Shown here one piece after another: positions 1-10,880 of a stretch of DNA of 64,000 nucleotides. Every line of letters starts with the position of its first letter. Position 1 is the stretch's first letter. A model generated the notes under the pieces. It ran no database searches, was not told where the DNA came from, and saw nothing but the letters and a program-made list of their open reading frames with translations. Source of the stretch: Ligilactobacillus salivarius DSM 20555 = ATCC 11741 (GTDB lineage: Bacteria; Bacillota; Bacilli; Lactobacillales; Lactobacillaceae); assembly GCF_001435955.1 (NCBI RefSeq), contig NZ_AYYT01000004.1, positions 1-64,000 of the forward strand. The letters run 5' to 3'. Both the position numbers and the translations under genes were made by a program.

Positions 1-22
1 CTTTGTTTAGTTTTCAAAGATC
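1..22 (-). other. Start of a pre-rRNA leader (rRNA operon lies off the left edge)
   Basis: Read on the minus strand this is GATCTTTGAAAACTAAACAA followed by AG, which resembles the conserved leader just ahead of 16S rRNA in many Bacilli. It follows two strong promoters at 49-162. The rRNA genes themselves are outside the window, so this is an inference from the leader and promoters. Confidence 0.65.
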
Positions 23-48
23 ATATAACATTCTCATGCAACTATTTA

Positions 49-76
49 ATTATATCACAGTTAAAAAATATGTCAA
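49..76 (-). promoter_or_regulatory. rRNA promoter P2
   Basis: On the minus strand there is a perfect TTGACA at 71-76 and a perfect TATAAT at 49-54, separated by 16 bases and preceded by TGA (extended -10). It is the downstream member of a tandem pair, as is usual for rrn operons. Its transcript runs out of the left edge. Confidence 0.8.
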
Positions 77-133
77 TAAAAAAATTATCAACTTCATAAC
101 CTGCAACTTCTTAAGTAGCAGCAACATTTAAAT

Positions 134-180
134 AATATACACGAGTTACATCTCTACGTCAACACTTTTTTTAATAAAAT
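134..180 (-). promoter_or_regulatory. rRNA promoter P1 with A/T-rich upstream element
   Basis: TTGACG at 157-162 and TATATT at 134-139 on the minus strand are 17 bases apart. The stretch 163-180 just upstream is almost pure A/T, like the UP elements of rRNA promoters. Together with P2 it drives transcription away from lysS. Confidence 0.75.
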
Positions 181-183
181 CTA

Positions 184-221
184 AAAAAAATCAGTTTGCT
201 TATTTACAAACTGATTTTTTA
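184..221 (-). terminator. Rho-independent terminator after lysS
   Basis: An inverted repeat with arms around AATCAGTTTG and CAAACTGATT has an eight-base loop and A/T tracts on both sides, so it could work in both directions. It lies 13 bases beyond the lysS stop and ahead of the rRNA promoters. Confidence 0.85.
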
Positions 222-233
222 TCTTATTTTCTA

Positions 234-1721
<1,488 letters not shown>

Positions 1722-1814
1722 TTAAAATCCTCACTTTCTCAATAATTTATACACTGCTCTTTATTATATCATAGTCAACTGGACATATTAATTACAATAT
1801 TAACAAAATATCCA

Positions 1815-2807
1815 CTAAACAGCTTGACGTGCTAATGTATCTGCTAAGAAATTATCAAAAATATCGATCATTTCTGCTTCTGTATCTGCAGAATTTAAAG
1901 CCGCTTTAGTACGTGCGGAACGTGGGATTCCTTTCAAATAATATGCAGCTTGAGAACGGAATTCCTTTGGCCCAATAACTTCACCTTTAGCTTTAACTAA
2001 ACGATGTAAATGTTCCTTAGCAACTTTAATCTTTTCTGCAGGTGTAGGTTCTTCCAAAATTTCTCCTGTTTCAAGGTAATGTGTTGTTTGCTTAACAATC
2101 CAAGGATTACCTAAAGCTGCACGACCAATCATTACTGCATCTGCTCCAACTTCATCCAACATCTTCTTAGCTTCTTCTGGTGTACGAACATCACCATTCC
2201 CCATAAATGGAATCTTAGTTAAATGATCAGCTACTTCTTTTAAAATTCCCCAATCTGCATGTCCTGTATATAATTGCTTTCTAGTACGTCCATGCATTGC
2301 TAATGCTTTAGCTCCACCTTCTTCTGCTGCTAATGCATTTTCAACAGCTAAAATATGATCTTCATCCCAACCGGTTCTCATCTTAACTGTTACAGGCTTA
2401 TCTATAGAACTAGTAACTGCATGAACCATTTCATAAATCTTATCTGGATCTAAAAGCCATCTTGCACCAGCATCAGTCTTTGTAACTTTAGGAACTGGGC
2501 AACCCATGTTTATATCGATAATATCAGTCGCAGTATTTTCTGCCACAAATTGAGCAGCTTCAACTAAAGTTTCTTTGCTACCACCGAAAATTTGGACACT
2601 AACTGGATGTTCAGTTGGATCAACAAATAGCATATCTAATGTTTTCTTATTTCTAAAATGGATTCCTTTGTCAGAAATCATTTCACAAACAACTAAACCT
2701 GCACCAAATTCCTTACAAATCATACGAAAGGCAACGTTTGTAACCCCAGCCATAGGAGCTACTACAACTTGATTAGGGATAACTATATCACCAATTTTCC
2801 ATTCCAT
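1815..2807 (-). CDS. dusB: tRNA-dihydrouridine synthase (DusB type)
   Basis: FMN-dependent enzyme that reduces specific uridines to dihydrouridine in the D-loop of tRNA. The 330-residue TIM barrel opens with VAPMAGVTN and carries NMGCPVPK with the catalytic cysteine near residue 102. FMN phosphate-binding sequences follow (KMRTGW, GNGDV, IGRAALGNPW). The ATG start has GGAGG upstream. It sits between hslO (17-base gap) and lysS, the same order as in many Bacilli. Assignment to the DusB subgroup rests on this context and the overall sequence. Confidence 0.92.
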   Translation of the reverse strand: MEWKIGDIVIPNQVVVAPMAGVTNVAFRMICKEFGAGLVVCEMISDKGIHFRNKKTLDMLFVDPTEHPVSVQIFGGSKETLVEAAQFVAENTATDIIDINMGCPVPKVTKTDAGARWLLDPDKIYEMVHAVTSSIDKPVTVKMRTGWDEDHILAVENALAAEEGGAKALAMHGRTRKQLYTGHADWGILKEVADHLTKIPFMGNGDVRTPEEAKKMLDEVGADAVMIGRAALGNPWIVKQTTHYLETGEILEEPTPAEKIKVAKEHLHRLVKAKGEVIGPKEFRSQAAYYLKGIPRSARTKAALNSADTEAEMIDIFDNFLADTLARQAV

Positions 2808-2824
2808 TATTCTCTTCCTCCATT

Positions 2825-3715
2825 TTAAGCTTGATTAGCTTCATTCATAATTTTAGTTAATTCTTCTTCATTAAATTCATATTTTTTCCCACAAAAATGG
2901 CAAACTGCTTCTGCACCTTTATCTTGTTCTATCATTTCTTCAAGATCTTTTTTAGGTAAACTTGCTAGTGCTTCAGCAAATCTTTCTTTTGAACAATCGC
3001 ATTCATATGCTACTGGCATTTTCTCAAGAATTTTTACTTTGTCTTTTGGGAAAAGTGTATACAAAATTTCTTCAGGAGTCTTACCATCTTTACGCATCAT
3101 TTCAGATACTAACGGTATTTCTTGTAACTTCTTTTCAATTTCATCTAAAATCTCATCACTAGCTCCTGGTAAAACTTGAATCATAAAACCACCAGCTACA
3201 CCTATTGTGTTATCATCTTCAACAAAAACAGATAATCCTACGGCTGATGGAATTTGCTCTGACTTAGCTAGATAGTAAGTGAAATCTTCACCTAACTCAC
3301 CAGATACAAGGGGCACTTGTCCTGTAAAAGGCTCTTTTAATCCTAAATCTTTAGTTACTGATAAAAAGCCTTGAGTACCTACTGCGCCTTTAACATCAAT
3401 CTTATGTTTTTCATTTAAAGGCAAATGCACATGTGGTTCATGTACGTATCCTTTGACTGTACCTTTAGCATTACCATCTACCACAATAGCCCCAATTGGT
3501 CCATCGCCATTGATTTTTACGGTCATTTTTTCATCACCAGATAGTTCCGATGCTGATAATAATAAAGTACCTATCAAACTTCTACCAAAAGCAGCTGAAG
3601 CAGCACTCCAAGTATCGTGTAATTTTTGTGCTTCTCCTACAGTTTCAGTAGCATCAACTGCATAAGCTCTAATTGCTCCATCATATACTAAGCTTTTAAC
3701 TAAATAATCAGACAT
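2825..3715 (-). CDS. hslO: Redox-regulated chaperone Hsp33
   Basis: Holdase chaperone activated by oxidation of a zinc-bound cysteine cluster. The 296-residue protein ends with the characteristic CxC (CDC, near residue 239) and CxxC (CHFC, near residue 272) pair that binds zinc in the reduced state. I start it at the ATG (MSDYLVKS), which has GAGG at good spacing. A longer in-frame reading starts inside that leader and is less likely. A promoter TTGACT-16-TAATTT lies at 3743-3770, so hslO-dusB-lysS can be made separately from ftsH. Confidence 0.94.
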   Translation of the reverse strand: MSDYLVKSLVYDGAIRAYAVDATETVGEAQKLHDTWSAASAAFGRSLIGTLLLSASELSGDEKMTVKINGDGPIGAIVVDGNAKGTVKGYVHEPHVHLPLNEKHKIDVKGAVGTQGFLSVTKDLGLKEPFTGQVPLVSGELGEDFTYYLAKSEQIPSAVGLSVFVEDDNTIGVAGGFMIQVLPGASDEILDEIEKKLQEIPLVSEMMRKDGKTPEEILYTLFPKDKVKILEKMPVAYECDCSKERFAEALASLPKKDLEEMIEQDKGAEAVCHFCGKKYEFNEEELTKIMNEANQA

Positions 3716-3742
3716 TTTTCTTACCTCTTTATTTTTATACAC

Positions 3743-3770
3743 AAATTACATACTAACAAATTGTAGTCAA
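3743..3770 (-). promoter_or_regulatory. Putative promoter of hslO-dusB-lysS
   Basis: Minus-strand TTGACT at 3765-3770 and TAATTT at 3743-3748, 16 bases apart. It lies after the ftsH terminator and about 30 bases before the hslO start. The -10 is weak. Confidence 0.45.
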
Positions 3771-3800
3771 TTTTTCTATTATTATCTTTTTTATTTTGTC

Positions 3801-3846
3801 AAATAAAAAATGGTACTGACAGTTTAAAACCACCAATACCATTTTT
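3801..3846 (-). terminator. Terminator after ftsH
   Basis: Arms AAAAATGGTA and TACCATTTTT pair across a 21-base loop, with a T-rich tract following on the minus strand. It begins immediately after the ftsH stop codon. Confidence 0.75.
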
Positions 3847-3847
3847 G

Positions 3848-5926
3848 TTATTCATCTTTCTTATCAGAATCTTCATCTGATTCATGAGGATAGAACACTT
3901 CTGTTTCTTTATGTTCCTCATCTTTTTCAGCTAATTGTTTTTTAGCTTCTCTACGTTCAACAGCTTGTTTTGCTTCTTCAAAAGTTGCTGCCTTTTCACT
4001 AGGAAATTCATCTTCGTTTTCTGCTGGCATCTTACCTGTCTTATACAAACTCAAGATTTGTTTTTCATCTAGAGTTTCATGTTCAAGTAATGCTTCAGCG
4101 ATTACTTTATGTTGTTCTCTATGAGCTTCGATAATTTCCTTAGCTTGTTGCATACCTTCATTGGCAATACGTTTAACTTCTTCGTCAATGATATTAGCTG
4201 TTTGTCCAGAGTAACTATGTTGACCATTGAATTCACCAGGTTGCATATTAGCTTGACCTTCATATTGAACAGGGCCTAACTTGTCACTCATACCAAATTC
4301 TGTAACCATTGCTCTAGCTAATTGAGTAGCTTGTTGGAAGTCATTAGAAGCACCAGAAGATTGTTGACCAAAGATAATTTCTTCGGCTGCACGTCCACCC
4401 ATCAAACCAGCAATTTGTTCCTTAAGGTTCTTCTTGGACATCAACATTTGATCTTCTTTTGGTAACATGATAGCATATCCGCCAGCACGTCCACGAGGTA
4501 CGATTGTAACCTTATGAACTACACGTGCTTCATTTAATACTAAACCAACAATTGTATGTCCAGCTTCGTGATATGCCACTGTTTCACGTTCATGCTTACT
4601 AATTACACGATCACGCTTAGCAGGTCCTGCAATAACTCTATCTTCTGCTTCATCGATATCAGATGCATCAATTTCTTTCTTATCACGACGAGCAGCTTGT
4701 AATGCAGCTTCATTCAATAAGTTTTCTAAGTCAGCACCAACAAAACCAGGTGTTTGCTTAGCAATCATCTTCAAATCGACATCTTTTGCTAAAGGCTTGT
4801 TCTTAGCGTGAACCTTCAAAATAGCCTCACGACCCTTAACATCAGGACGACCTACTAAAATCTTTCGGTCAAAACGACCTGGACGTAGCAAAGCAGGGTC
4901 TAATACATCAGAACGGTTAGTAGCTGCCATAACGATGACACCTTCATCACCTTCGAAACCATCCATTTCAACTAACATTTGGTTAAGTGTTTGTTCACGT
5001 TCATCATGTCCACCGCCCATTCCGGCACCACGACGACGACCTACCGCATCAATTTCATCGATAAAGATAATAGATGGTGCGTTCTTTTTAGCATTTTCAA
5101 ATAAGTCACGCACACGACTAGCACCAACACCGACGAACATTTCAACGAAGTCAGAACCAGAAATTGAGAAGAATGGTACACCAGCTTCACCAGCAACAGC
5201 TTTAGCAAGTAAAGTTTTACCAGTTCCTGGAGGTCCTTCCAATAGCACACCAGATGGAATTCTAGCACCTAAAGCTAAGAACTTACGTGGATCACGCAAA
5301 AATTCTACAACTTCAACTAATTCTTGCTTTTCTTCTTCAGCACCAGCTACATCTGAAAAACGAACTTTATTGTTCTTTTTGTCAATAGGCTTAGCTTTGG
5401 ATTTTCCAAAGTTCATAACACGGCCACCGCCACCACCTTGGCCAGCTTGACCCATCATCATGTAGAAGAAGAAAATGAAGAATAGAATTGGAACTACTGA
5501 AATTAAAAGTTGAATCCAAATACTACTAGATTCTTCTTCTTTAGCACTATTTTTTATTTTATTTTTTTGTGCATACTCTTGAATTTGTTTTACAGTCGAG
5601 TCATTCGTCAATACATTAGTTGTAAAACCAGTTGATTCATCCGCACCACTGGAAGCAATTCCGGCAATACCACTCGAACCAGATGATTTCTTAGCATGAC
5701 GATAAGTACCCGTTATTTTGTACGTACTTCCAGAAGGTTGCATCGTAAAATCTTTAATATTATTCTTCTTCAATTCTGTTATAAATTGACTAGATTGAAT
5801 TTGTTGTGTCTGCATACTTTGGCGACTACCAAACATATAATACAAGACACCCATAATACCCAAGAATACTACGATATAAAAGAAACTATTTCTAAGAAGT
5901 CCGTTACCATTCCTGTTGTTATTCAT
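3848..5926 (-). CDS. ftsH: ATP-dependent membrane zinc metalloprotease FtsH
   Basis: Membrane-anchored AAA+ protease that degrades misfolded and regulatory proteins. The 692-residue protein has two membrane segments (about residues 14-32 and 137-157) around an external domain. Walker A is GPPGTGKT at 231-238, Walker B is IIFIDEID, the second region of homology follows, and the zinc site is HEAGH near residue 458. The C-terminus is a long charged tail rich in Glu and Lys. The ATG has GGAGG upstream. A CtsR-type operator overlaps its promoter, so it is probably heat-shock controlled. Confidence 0.97.
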   Translation of the reverse strand: MNNNRNGNGLLRNSFFYIVVFLGIMGVLYYMFGSRQSMQTQQIQSSQFITELKKNNIKDFTMQPSGSTYKITGTYRHAKKSSGSSGIAGIASSGADESTGFTTNVLTNDSTVKQIQEYAQKNKIKNSAKEEESSSIWIQLLISVVPILFFIFFFYMMMGQAGQGGGGGRVMNFGKSKAKPIDKKNNKVRFSDVAGAEEEKQELVEVVEFLRDPRKFLALGARIPSGVLLEGPPGTGKTLLAKAVAGEAGVPFFSISGSDFVEMFVGVGASRVRDLFENAKKNAPSIIFIDEIDAVGRRRGAGMGGGHDEREQTLNQMLVEMDGFEGDEGVIVMAATNRSDVLDPALLRPGRFDRKILVGRPDVKGREAILKVHAKNKPLAKDVDLKMIAKQTPGFVGADLENLLNEAALQAARRDKKEIDASDIDEAEDRVIAGPAKRDRVISKHERETVAYHEAGHTIVGLVLNEARVVHKVTIVPRGRAGGYAIMLPKEDQMLMSKKNLKEQIAGLMGGRAAEEIIFGQQSSGASNDFQQATQLARAMVTEFGMSDKLGPVQYEGQANMQPGEFNGQHSYSGQTANIIDEEVKRIANEGMQQAKEIIEAHREQHKVIAEALLEHETLDEKQILSLYKTGKMPAENEDEFPSEKAATFEEAKQAVERREAKKQLAEKDEEHKETEVFYPHESDEDSDKKDE

Positions 5927-5993
5927 AACGTTCCTCCATATCCAAGGATTAAAGAGTCACTTATCACCATTAAATAAGCACTCCATTGTGAAT

Positions 5994-6022
5994 ATAATAG
6001 CATAATTAATAAATTTTGACTA
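5994..6022 (-). promoter_or_regulatory. ftsH promoter with extended -10
   Basis: Minus-strand TATTAT at 5994-5999 is preceded by TGC (extended -10). The -35 hexamer TAGTCA lies at 6017-6022, 17 bases upstream, inside the CtsR box. Confidence 0.65.
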
Positions 6023-6031
6023 TTATTGACT
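6015..6031 (-). promoter_or_regulatory. CtsR operator (stress repressor box) on ftsH
   Basis: Minus-strand AGTCAATAATAGTCAAA consists of two heptamers separated by three bases. It matches the known CtsR consensus RGTCAAANANRGTCAAA at all fixed positions but one. It overlaps the -35 of the ftsH promoter, which is where a repressor would act. ftsH is reported as a CtsR-regulon member in some lactobacilli. The ctsR gene itself is not in the window. Confidence 0.8.
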
Positions 6032-6066
6032 ATTAATTTCACTAAAATAAATTGTTTAAAATTTTA

Positions 6067-6606
6067 TTAACCTTCGTAAACTTCAGGCTTCAAAATTCCA
6101 ACATATCCTAAGTTACGATAGCGACCTGCAAAGTCTAAACCGTAACCTACTACAAATTCATTAGGAACTTCAAAACCTACATAGTCAGGCTTAACTCCTT
6201 CAACACGACGTTCAGGTTTATCAAGTAAAGTACAAATCTTAACAGATTTTGCATTACGATGCTTAAATAGTTCAACTAAACGTTGTAATGTACGACCTGT
6301 ATCGATAATGTCTTCAACGATTAAAACATCTCTTCCAGTTACAGATGTATCTAAGTCTTTAATAATTTTAACTTCACCAGATGATTCTGTTCCTTCTCCA
6401 TAACTAGAAACGTCCATAAAATCTAATTCTAAATATGTATCGATTTCACGAATAATATCAGTTGTGAACATAACAGCACCCTTAAGAACACAAACTACTA
6501 ATGGATTTTTACCTTCAAAATCCTTAGTAATTTGCTTTCCTAGTCTTTTAGTAACTTCAGCGATTTGTTCTTTACTGTATAAAACTTCTTTGATGTCGTT
6601 GTTCAT
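6067..6606 (-). CDS. hpt: Hypoxanthine(-guanine) phosphoribosyltransferase
   Basis: Purine salvage enzyme that joins hypoxanthine or guanine to PRPP to give IMP or GMP. The 179-residue protein is typical for the family. The PRPP-binding motif is [13 protein letters not shown] at about residues 94-106, with the catalytic aspartate in DTG. It follows tilS after 16 bases, and the tilS-hpt-ftsH order is conserved in Bacilli. The ATG has a GAGG-type site upstream. Confidence 0.95.
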   Translation of the reverse strand: MNNDIKEVLYSKEQIAEVTKRLGKQITKDFEGKNPLVVCVLKGAVMFTTDIIREIDTYLELDFMDVSSYGEGTESSGEVKIIKDLDTSVTGRDVLIVEDIIDTGRTLQRLVELFKHRNAKSVKICTLLDKPERRVEGVKPDYVGFEVPNEFVVGYGLDFAGRYRNLGYVGILKPEVYEG

Positions 6607-6622
6607 AAGATTAACCTCTTTC

Positions 6623-7984
6623 TTACTTTTTTCTAAATACTAGTATGTAATGAATTTTAGCATTTTGTGGGGCCAGTGACAAATCAGTTTTTTTTGTTTC
6701 TAAAATCCAATACACTTCATTTTTATTTTTTGTAATTAGCCAACTCTTATTTCTCTGTTCACTTGGAATTTTTTTATCAATAAAAACTTTTTTAATTTTT
6801 TGATTTCCAAAGCTCATTTTTAGTGAATCACCCGGTTGTCTATGTCTAATTACCCAATTTTCATTATCTTCTACAACTAGAGTTTCATCTCCAGGCATTA
6901 GTTCTATTTCATCAAGCTTAAATAAGCCTATCTTTTTTCCTTCTTCTAAGTTGTGCCATTGATTCAATTTTAATTCAAAATTTTCTTCTAGATTTAAACT
7001 AGTAGTACTTTTAATTCTTATTCCTATTTCGAGATATTCATGATAGAATTCAAATTTTTCATTCAAATCAAACTTTGCTTGAGGTTTCTTCTCATCATTA
7101 AGCATCGCTAAAATTTGCTGTACCTGTGTTTCTTTGATTTCTAATCCTTTTACTTCTAAATATCGTTCAAGTAGAATACGTTGCCATAAGGGACTTTCTT
7201 TAACAAATTTATCATAGTCCAAAGTTTCTTCTTTAGAAATCTTATTCAGTTTCACATCAGCTACTTCTTGAATTGCTTGTAAATTATTTGTTAATTGCTG
7301 AGTATATTCTAATACATGATTTAAAAATTCTGGATTTTCTGCTTTTAATACTGGAATTATATGATGTCGTAACCTATTTCTTTGGTAGTCATCGCTTTTA
7401 TTAGTTTCATCCTCATAATATTTAATCCCTAATTGTTTAGCATAATCATAAATTTCTTTTTTATTAAAAATTAACATGGGACGAACTATTTGATAATCCT
7501 CTCTGAAAATGCGTACAGATTGAATTGCTTGTAATTGTTGAATATTCCCACCTCGAATTAATTTCATTAAAAAAGTTTCTGCTTGGTCATCTCCATGATG
7601 CGCCGTTACCAAGTACTCAATATTATTTTCTTTTAGGACTTTTTCAAAAAAGTTATATCTAACTTCTCTGGCTGCAGCTTCAATGCTTTGTACAGGATGT
7701 TCTTCTTTTTCCCACCTGTATACATATAAAGGAATATTTCGTGCAAAACAAAACTCTTTAATAAATTTTGTTTCTTCTTTGCTTTGCTCTCGTAATTGAT
7801 GATCAATATAAGCGACATTAATTTCTATATTTAAAACTTTACTCAATTTCAACATTCCTGATAATAAGACCATAGAATCTACACCTGTAGAAACTGCAAG
7901 CAATACTTTTCTATTGGAAATTTTTAAATCCCTAAGTCGCTGTAATAATTGATTTTCAAATTTTTTTACATTCAACTTTATCAC
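6623..7984 (-). CDS. tilS: tRNA(Ile)-lysidine synthetase
   Basis: Converts C34 of the CAU anticodon tRNA-Ile to lysidine using ATP and lysine, so that it reads AUA codons. The 453-residue protein has the N-type ATP-pyrophosphatase loop as STGVDS at residues 32-37, in place of the more common SGGx[11 protein letters not shown] follows, with TilS substrate-binding and C-terminal domains. The start is uncertain: GTG at 7984 has little Shine-Dalgarno support, while a TTG at 7975 lies seven to nine bases after AGTGAG. A terminator-like hairpin lies just upstream at 8000-8031. Confidence 0.93.
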   Translation of the reverse strand: MIKLNVKKFENQLLQRLRDLKISNRKVLLAVSTGVDSMVLLSGMLKLSKVLNIEINVAYIDHQLREQSKEETKFIKEFCFARNIPLYVYRWEKEEHPVQSIEAAAREVRYNFFEKVLKENNIEYLVTAHHGDDQAETFLMKLIRGGNIQQLQAIQSVRIFREDYQIVRPMLIFNKKEIYDYAKQLGIKYYEDETNKSDDYQRNRLRHHIIPVLKAENPEFLNHVLEYTQQLTNNLQAIQEVADVKLNKISKEETLDYDKFVKESPLWQRILLERYLEVKGLEIKETQVQQILAMLNDEKKPQAKFDLNEKFEFYHEYLEIGIRIKSTTSLNLEENFELKLNQWHNLEEGKKIGLFKLDEIELMPGDETLVVEDNENWVIRHRQPGDSLKMSFGNQKIKKVFIDKKIPSEQRNKSWLITKNKNEVYWILETKKTDLSLAPQNAKIHYILVFRKK

Positions 7985-7999
7985 TCACTTCAAAAAATA

Positions 8000-8031
8000 A
8001 AAAGGCAAGAAGTAATTACCTCTTGCCTTTT
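8000..8031 (-). terminator. Hairpin terminator or attenuator between the S1 gene and tilS
   Basis: Perfect arms AAAAGGCAAGA and TCTTGCCTTTT flank a ten-base loop and are followed on the minus strand by TATTTTTTG. It starts seven bases after the S1-protein stop and ends 16 bases before tilS. tilS is an essential function and no other promoter is evident in the gap, so read-through or attenuation is likely. Confidence 0.8.
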
Positions 8032-8037
8032 GTTGTA

Positions 8038-8502
8038 TTAGCTGCGACGACCGCCACGACCGCCACGTTTTCCTTCTGTATTACGTTTCAAGGAAGTCAA
8101 TCTATCTTCACTTTCCTTCAAAAATCCAGCTAATAAGGAATCGAAATCTTTCTTCTTTTCTTCATGCTTTGGCCTAAAAGAAGTATTATGATTTTTCTTT
8201 ACTTTATCCCTATTATTATGTTGTTCGTGATTATTGTTACGACGTTGGTTGTTTTGCTTTTGAGATTTATCCACTGCTTTCTTGATGGAAAGACCGATCT
8301 TACCATCATCACTGACAGATAAAACTTTAACAGTAACTTCATCACCAACAGATAAGACTTCATGGATATCTTTAACAAAAGTATTGGATACTTCACTAAT
8401 ATGAACTAATCCTGTCTTCTTATCCCCTAAATCAACAAATGCACCAAAATCTGTAATTCCTGAAACTTTTCCGGAAAGTTTAGCTCCTACTTCAATCGAC
8501 AT
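8038..8502 (-). CDS. S1-domain RNA-binding protein (YabR-like)
   Basis: A 154-residue cytosolic protein. Residues 1-75 form one S1/OB-fold domain with the typical GKVSGITDFGAFVDL and GLVHISE sequences. The remainder is a basic, Asn- and Lys-rich tail ending in a GGRGGR-type RNA-binding stretch. It resembles YabR of Bacillus, found between divIC and tilS, whose job is not well defined. It has its own extended -10 promoter at 8539 and an excellent GAGGAGG site. Confidence 0.88.
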   Translation of the reverse strand: MSIEVGAKLSGKVSGITDFGAFVDLGDKKTGLVHISEVSNTFVKDIHEVLSVGDEVTVKVLSVSDDGKIGLSIKKAVDKSQKQNNQRRNNNHEQHNNRDKVKKNHNTSFRPKHEEKKKDFDSLLAGFLKESEDRLTSLKRNTEGKRGGRGGRRS

Positions 8503-8538
8503 AAAAATTGTCTTCCTCCTCGAAATTCTATACCTCTC

Positions 8539-8547
8539 AGTATATCA
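8539..8547 (-). promoter_or_regulatory. Extended -10 promoter of the S1-protein gene
   Basis: Minus-strand TGATATACT has TATACT at 8539-8544 and TGA just before it. No good -35 is visible. It lies about 40 bases before the start codon. Confidence 0.5.
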
Positions 8548-8590
8548 CGCACTAAATATTATTAATACTACTAAATTAAACTTTTTTTAA

Positions 8591-8986
8591 TTATTGTCCA
8601 ATATTTTTTGTAACATCTGTTGGTAAGTTATAAATTATTTCGTTATCTTTAGAATAGGAGTACTTTTCTCGAATTAATTTTCTTAAATAATCTTCATCAT
8701 TTAATTGCTTAATCTGCTCTTTCAAATCAGCATTTTTAGCTTTTACTTTTTCTAACTTCTTATTAGCTTCTTCCGTTTGAACATTAATATTTTGGGTTTG
8801 ATAGTGCATTGTAATGAGTCTTATTCCAAACACTATTGTTAATAGTATAGTTAAAGAAATAATACTTACTCTAAACAATCGATAATGTTGATAGTGTTTA
8901 GCTTTTAAAGCAGCATTTTTACTTTTAGCTTGTTGCTTACGAAAATAATCATTATCCATGATAGTAATCTTTGATCTTTTCTTCAC
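8591..8986 (-). CDS. divIC: Septum formation initiator DivIC (FtsB-like)
   Basis: Bitopic division protein that works with FtsL and DivIB at the septum. The 131-residue protein has a basic cytoplasmic start, one membrane segment at about 38-60, and a coiled coil at about 68-105 (repeated Lys/Glu/Leu heptads), as expected for DivIC. The start is probably the GTG at 8986, about a dozen bases after GGAAGGGG. An in-frame ATG ten codons later lacks a clear ribosome site. It lies between rqcP and the S1 gene. Confidence 0.88.
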   Translation of the reverse strand: MKKRSKITIMDNDYFRKQQAKSKNAALKAKHYQHYRLFRVSIISLTILLTIVFGIRLITMHYQTQNINVQTEEANKKLEKVKAKNADLKEQIKQLNDEDYLRKLIREKYSYSKDNEIIYNLPTDVTKNIGQ

Positions 8987-9024
8987 TGACTATCTAGCCC
9001 CTTCCATTCTTTGTCCAAAACGAT

Positions 9025-9294
9025 TTATATAGAAAAATCTTCCTTATATTCTTCAGAGATAACTTCAAACAATTCTTGTGCTTCTTTTTTCTTTGTTGTA
9101 TCTCTAATATCATTAACTTTGACTGTTAATACTTTATTACCAAAGTTTATCACAATTTCATCGCGAACATTTACATTTGATGATGATTTAGCCACCTTGC
9201 CATTAATTGTAATTCTACCTTGACTTGAAATTTCTTTTGCTACTGTTCTTCTTTTAATAATACGTGATATTTTTAAAAACTTGTCTAATCTCAT
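9025..9294 (-). CDS. rqcP: S4-domain protein RqcP (YabO)
   Basis: A single S4 RNA-binding domain of 89 residues (MRLDKFLKISRIIKRR start), the size of RqcP. In Bacillus this protein works with RqcH to add alanine tails on stalled 50S subunits during ribosome quality control. The ATG at 9294 overlaps the stop of the upstream flippase gene as TGATG and has GGAGG six bases upstream, so the two are translationally coupled. The homologous position between the flippase and divIC supports the call. Confidence 0.88.
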   Translation of the reverse strand: MRLDKFLKISRIIKRRTVAKEISSQGRITINGKVAKSSSNVNVRDEIVINFGNKVLTVKVNDIRDTTKKKEAQELFEVISEEYKEDFSI

Positions 9295-10871
9295 CAACGT
9301 CCTCCATTTAATTTGTCAATTATTTTTATAATCTTATTCCCACCTGGCATAGCCATATATTCTTCTTTGGTAAATAAATTAAACTTAATCGCTAAAATTC
9401 CAAAAATAAATACTCCTATAGGAATACATATTGCTGAAATTATTCCGACATCTAATCTAGAACTTCCCAATAGATATCCTAATAATATCGAAAGTCCTTT
9501 TACTACTATCCCCATAATACATGAAATAAGTAATAATTTTAAGACATAACCATCACTTCTAAATAAAATCTCAAGTTTTATTGAACTAAAGAAAACAATG
9601 ATAATTGCAGCTAATAATAAACTAGCTGTAGTAGCTATACTTGCTCCAATTATTCCAAATTTACCAATTAAGTAACTATTAAGAATATATTTAGTTAAGA
9701 AAGCTACCCCTAATCCAATTAGTAACACTCTGTACTCATCAATGCTTTGTAAAATAGAACTATAGCTATTGATTACTGTCATTAAAATTATGCCCAGTAA
9801 ATATATTCCAATTACCAAGCTAAGTTCACTATCACCAAATAAAAGTTTATTAACTTCAGGCAATAAGGCTAACAATCCCACTGTAGCAGCACTAGCTATT
9901 CCTAAACTAATTCTCAAGATAGATGATGCAGTATTTTCAAAAGTAGTTTTTTCTTTCTTTTCAATTGCGGCTGTTAGGGAAGGTAAAAGCGTTGAAGAAA
10001 AACTTACACCTATTACTAATCCTAATTGTATTAGAGGTTGAGCTCTATCGTAAATACCTTTTATATTGCTAGCTTTTATTGAAGATAAGCCATAAATCTC
10101 CAAATTATTCTTAATTGTGAAGGAGTCTATTAATTGCAAAAGTACCATCAATGCAGTAAATAAACATATCATGATTCCTTCTGTCATTAGTCTTTTTACT
10201 AAATCTCGATAATTGATGCTATGTTTATGGGATTTTCTTGAAAAAAGTCTTATAAAAATACCTACAAAACATAGTAGCGCAACTAAACCTCCTAATGTTG
10301 AGCCAAACATAGCCCAAGCTCCCATTTTGTAAATAGACCAATGATGTCTAACCGCATACCATGCAACTCCAATAATAACAATCACTCTTATTAGTTGCTC
10401 ATACACTTGTGATACAGCAGTGGGCGTCATATTGAATATACCTTGATAAAATCCTCTTCCTACTGATAAAAAAGGCATCAACAAAAACATCCAGGAAACA
10501 CTCCTGATAATTACTTCCAGCTTTATATCTCCCATGGCTTCAGCAATTTGAGTTGATCCTAATTGTAGAAATAAAAAGCACAAGATAGCCAGTACAACTA
10601 AAACGTTGAATATTCTTTTTGAAATCTGGTATTTTGATTCCATATCATCTTGTTCAGCAATAATTTTTGAAATAAATACAGGAAATCCTGATAAAGAAAA
10701 AGTCATTCCAATTGCATAAATCGGATAAACTTGCTGATAAACGTAAAATCCTAAATTCCCTACCATATTTTCAAAAGGAATTCGGTACATCGCACTTAAA
10801 ATTTTAGCTATAAAAGAAGCCCCTGATAGGATTATTGCTCCCTTCATAACATTTCCAAAATTATTTTTCAT
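9294..10871 (-). CDS. Polysaccharide flippase of the MATE/MOP superfamily (SpoVB/MurJ-like)
   Basis: Polytopic membrane protein of 525 residues with about 14 hydrophobic segments. It belongs to the SpoVB/YabM group that moves lipid-linked precursors of polysaccharide or peptidoglycan across the membrane. The substrate cannot be told from sequence. I chose the ATG at 10871 because AGGTGA lies five bases upstream. A GTG three codons earlier has no good site. It begins only ten bases after the mfd stop and ends overlapping rqcP, so it is inside the operon. Confidence 0.88.
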   Translation of the reverse strand: MKNNFGNVMKGAIILSGASFIAKILSAMYRIPFENMVGNLGFYVYQQVYPIYAIGMTFSLSGFPVFISKIIAEQDDMESKYQISKRIFNVLVVLAILCFLFLQLGSTQIAEAMGDIKLEVIIRSVSWMFLLMPFLSVGRGFYQGIFNMTPTAVSQVYEQLIRVIVIIGVAWYAVRHHWSIYKMGAWAMFGSTLGGLVALLCFVGIFIRLFSRKSHKHSINYRDLVKRLMTEGIMICLFTALMVLLQLIDSFTIKNNLEIYGLSSIKASNIKGIYDRAQPLIQLGLVIGVSFSSTLLPSLTAAIEKKEKTTFENTASSILRISLGIASAATVGLLALLPEVNKLLFGDSELSLVIGIYLLGIILMTVINSYSSILQSIDEYRVLLIGLGVAFLTKYILNSYLIGKFGIIGASIATTASLLLAAIIIVFFSSIKLEILFRSDGYVLKLLLISCIMGIVVKGLSILLGYLLGSSRLDVGIISAICIPIGVFIFGILAIKFNLFTKEEYMAMPGGNKIIKIIDKLNGGR

Positions 10872-10880
10872 TACCTTCAC

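Noticed and set aside
4935-5450. Open frame of 171 codons on the plus strand inside ftsH
   Set aside because: It is antisense to the AAA+ domain of ftsH, rich in Ser and Pro as expected for a shadow frame, and has no ribosome site.
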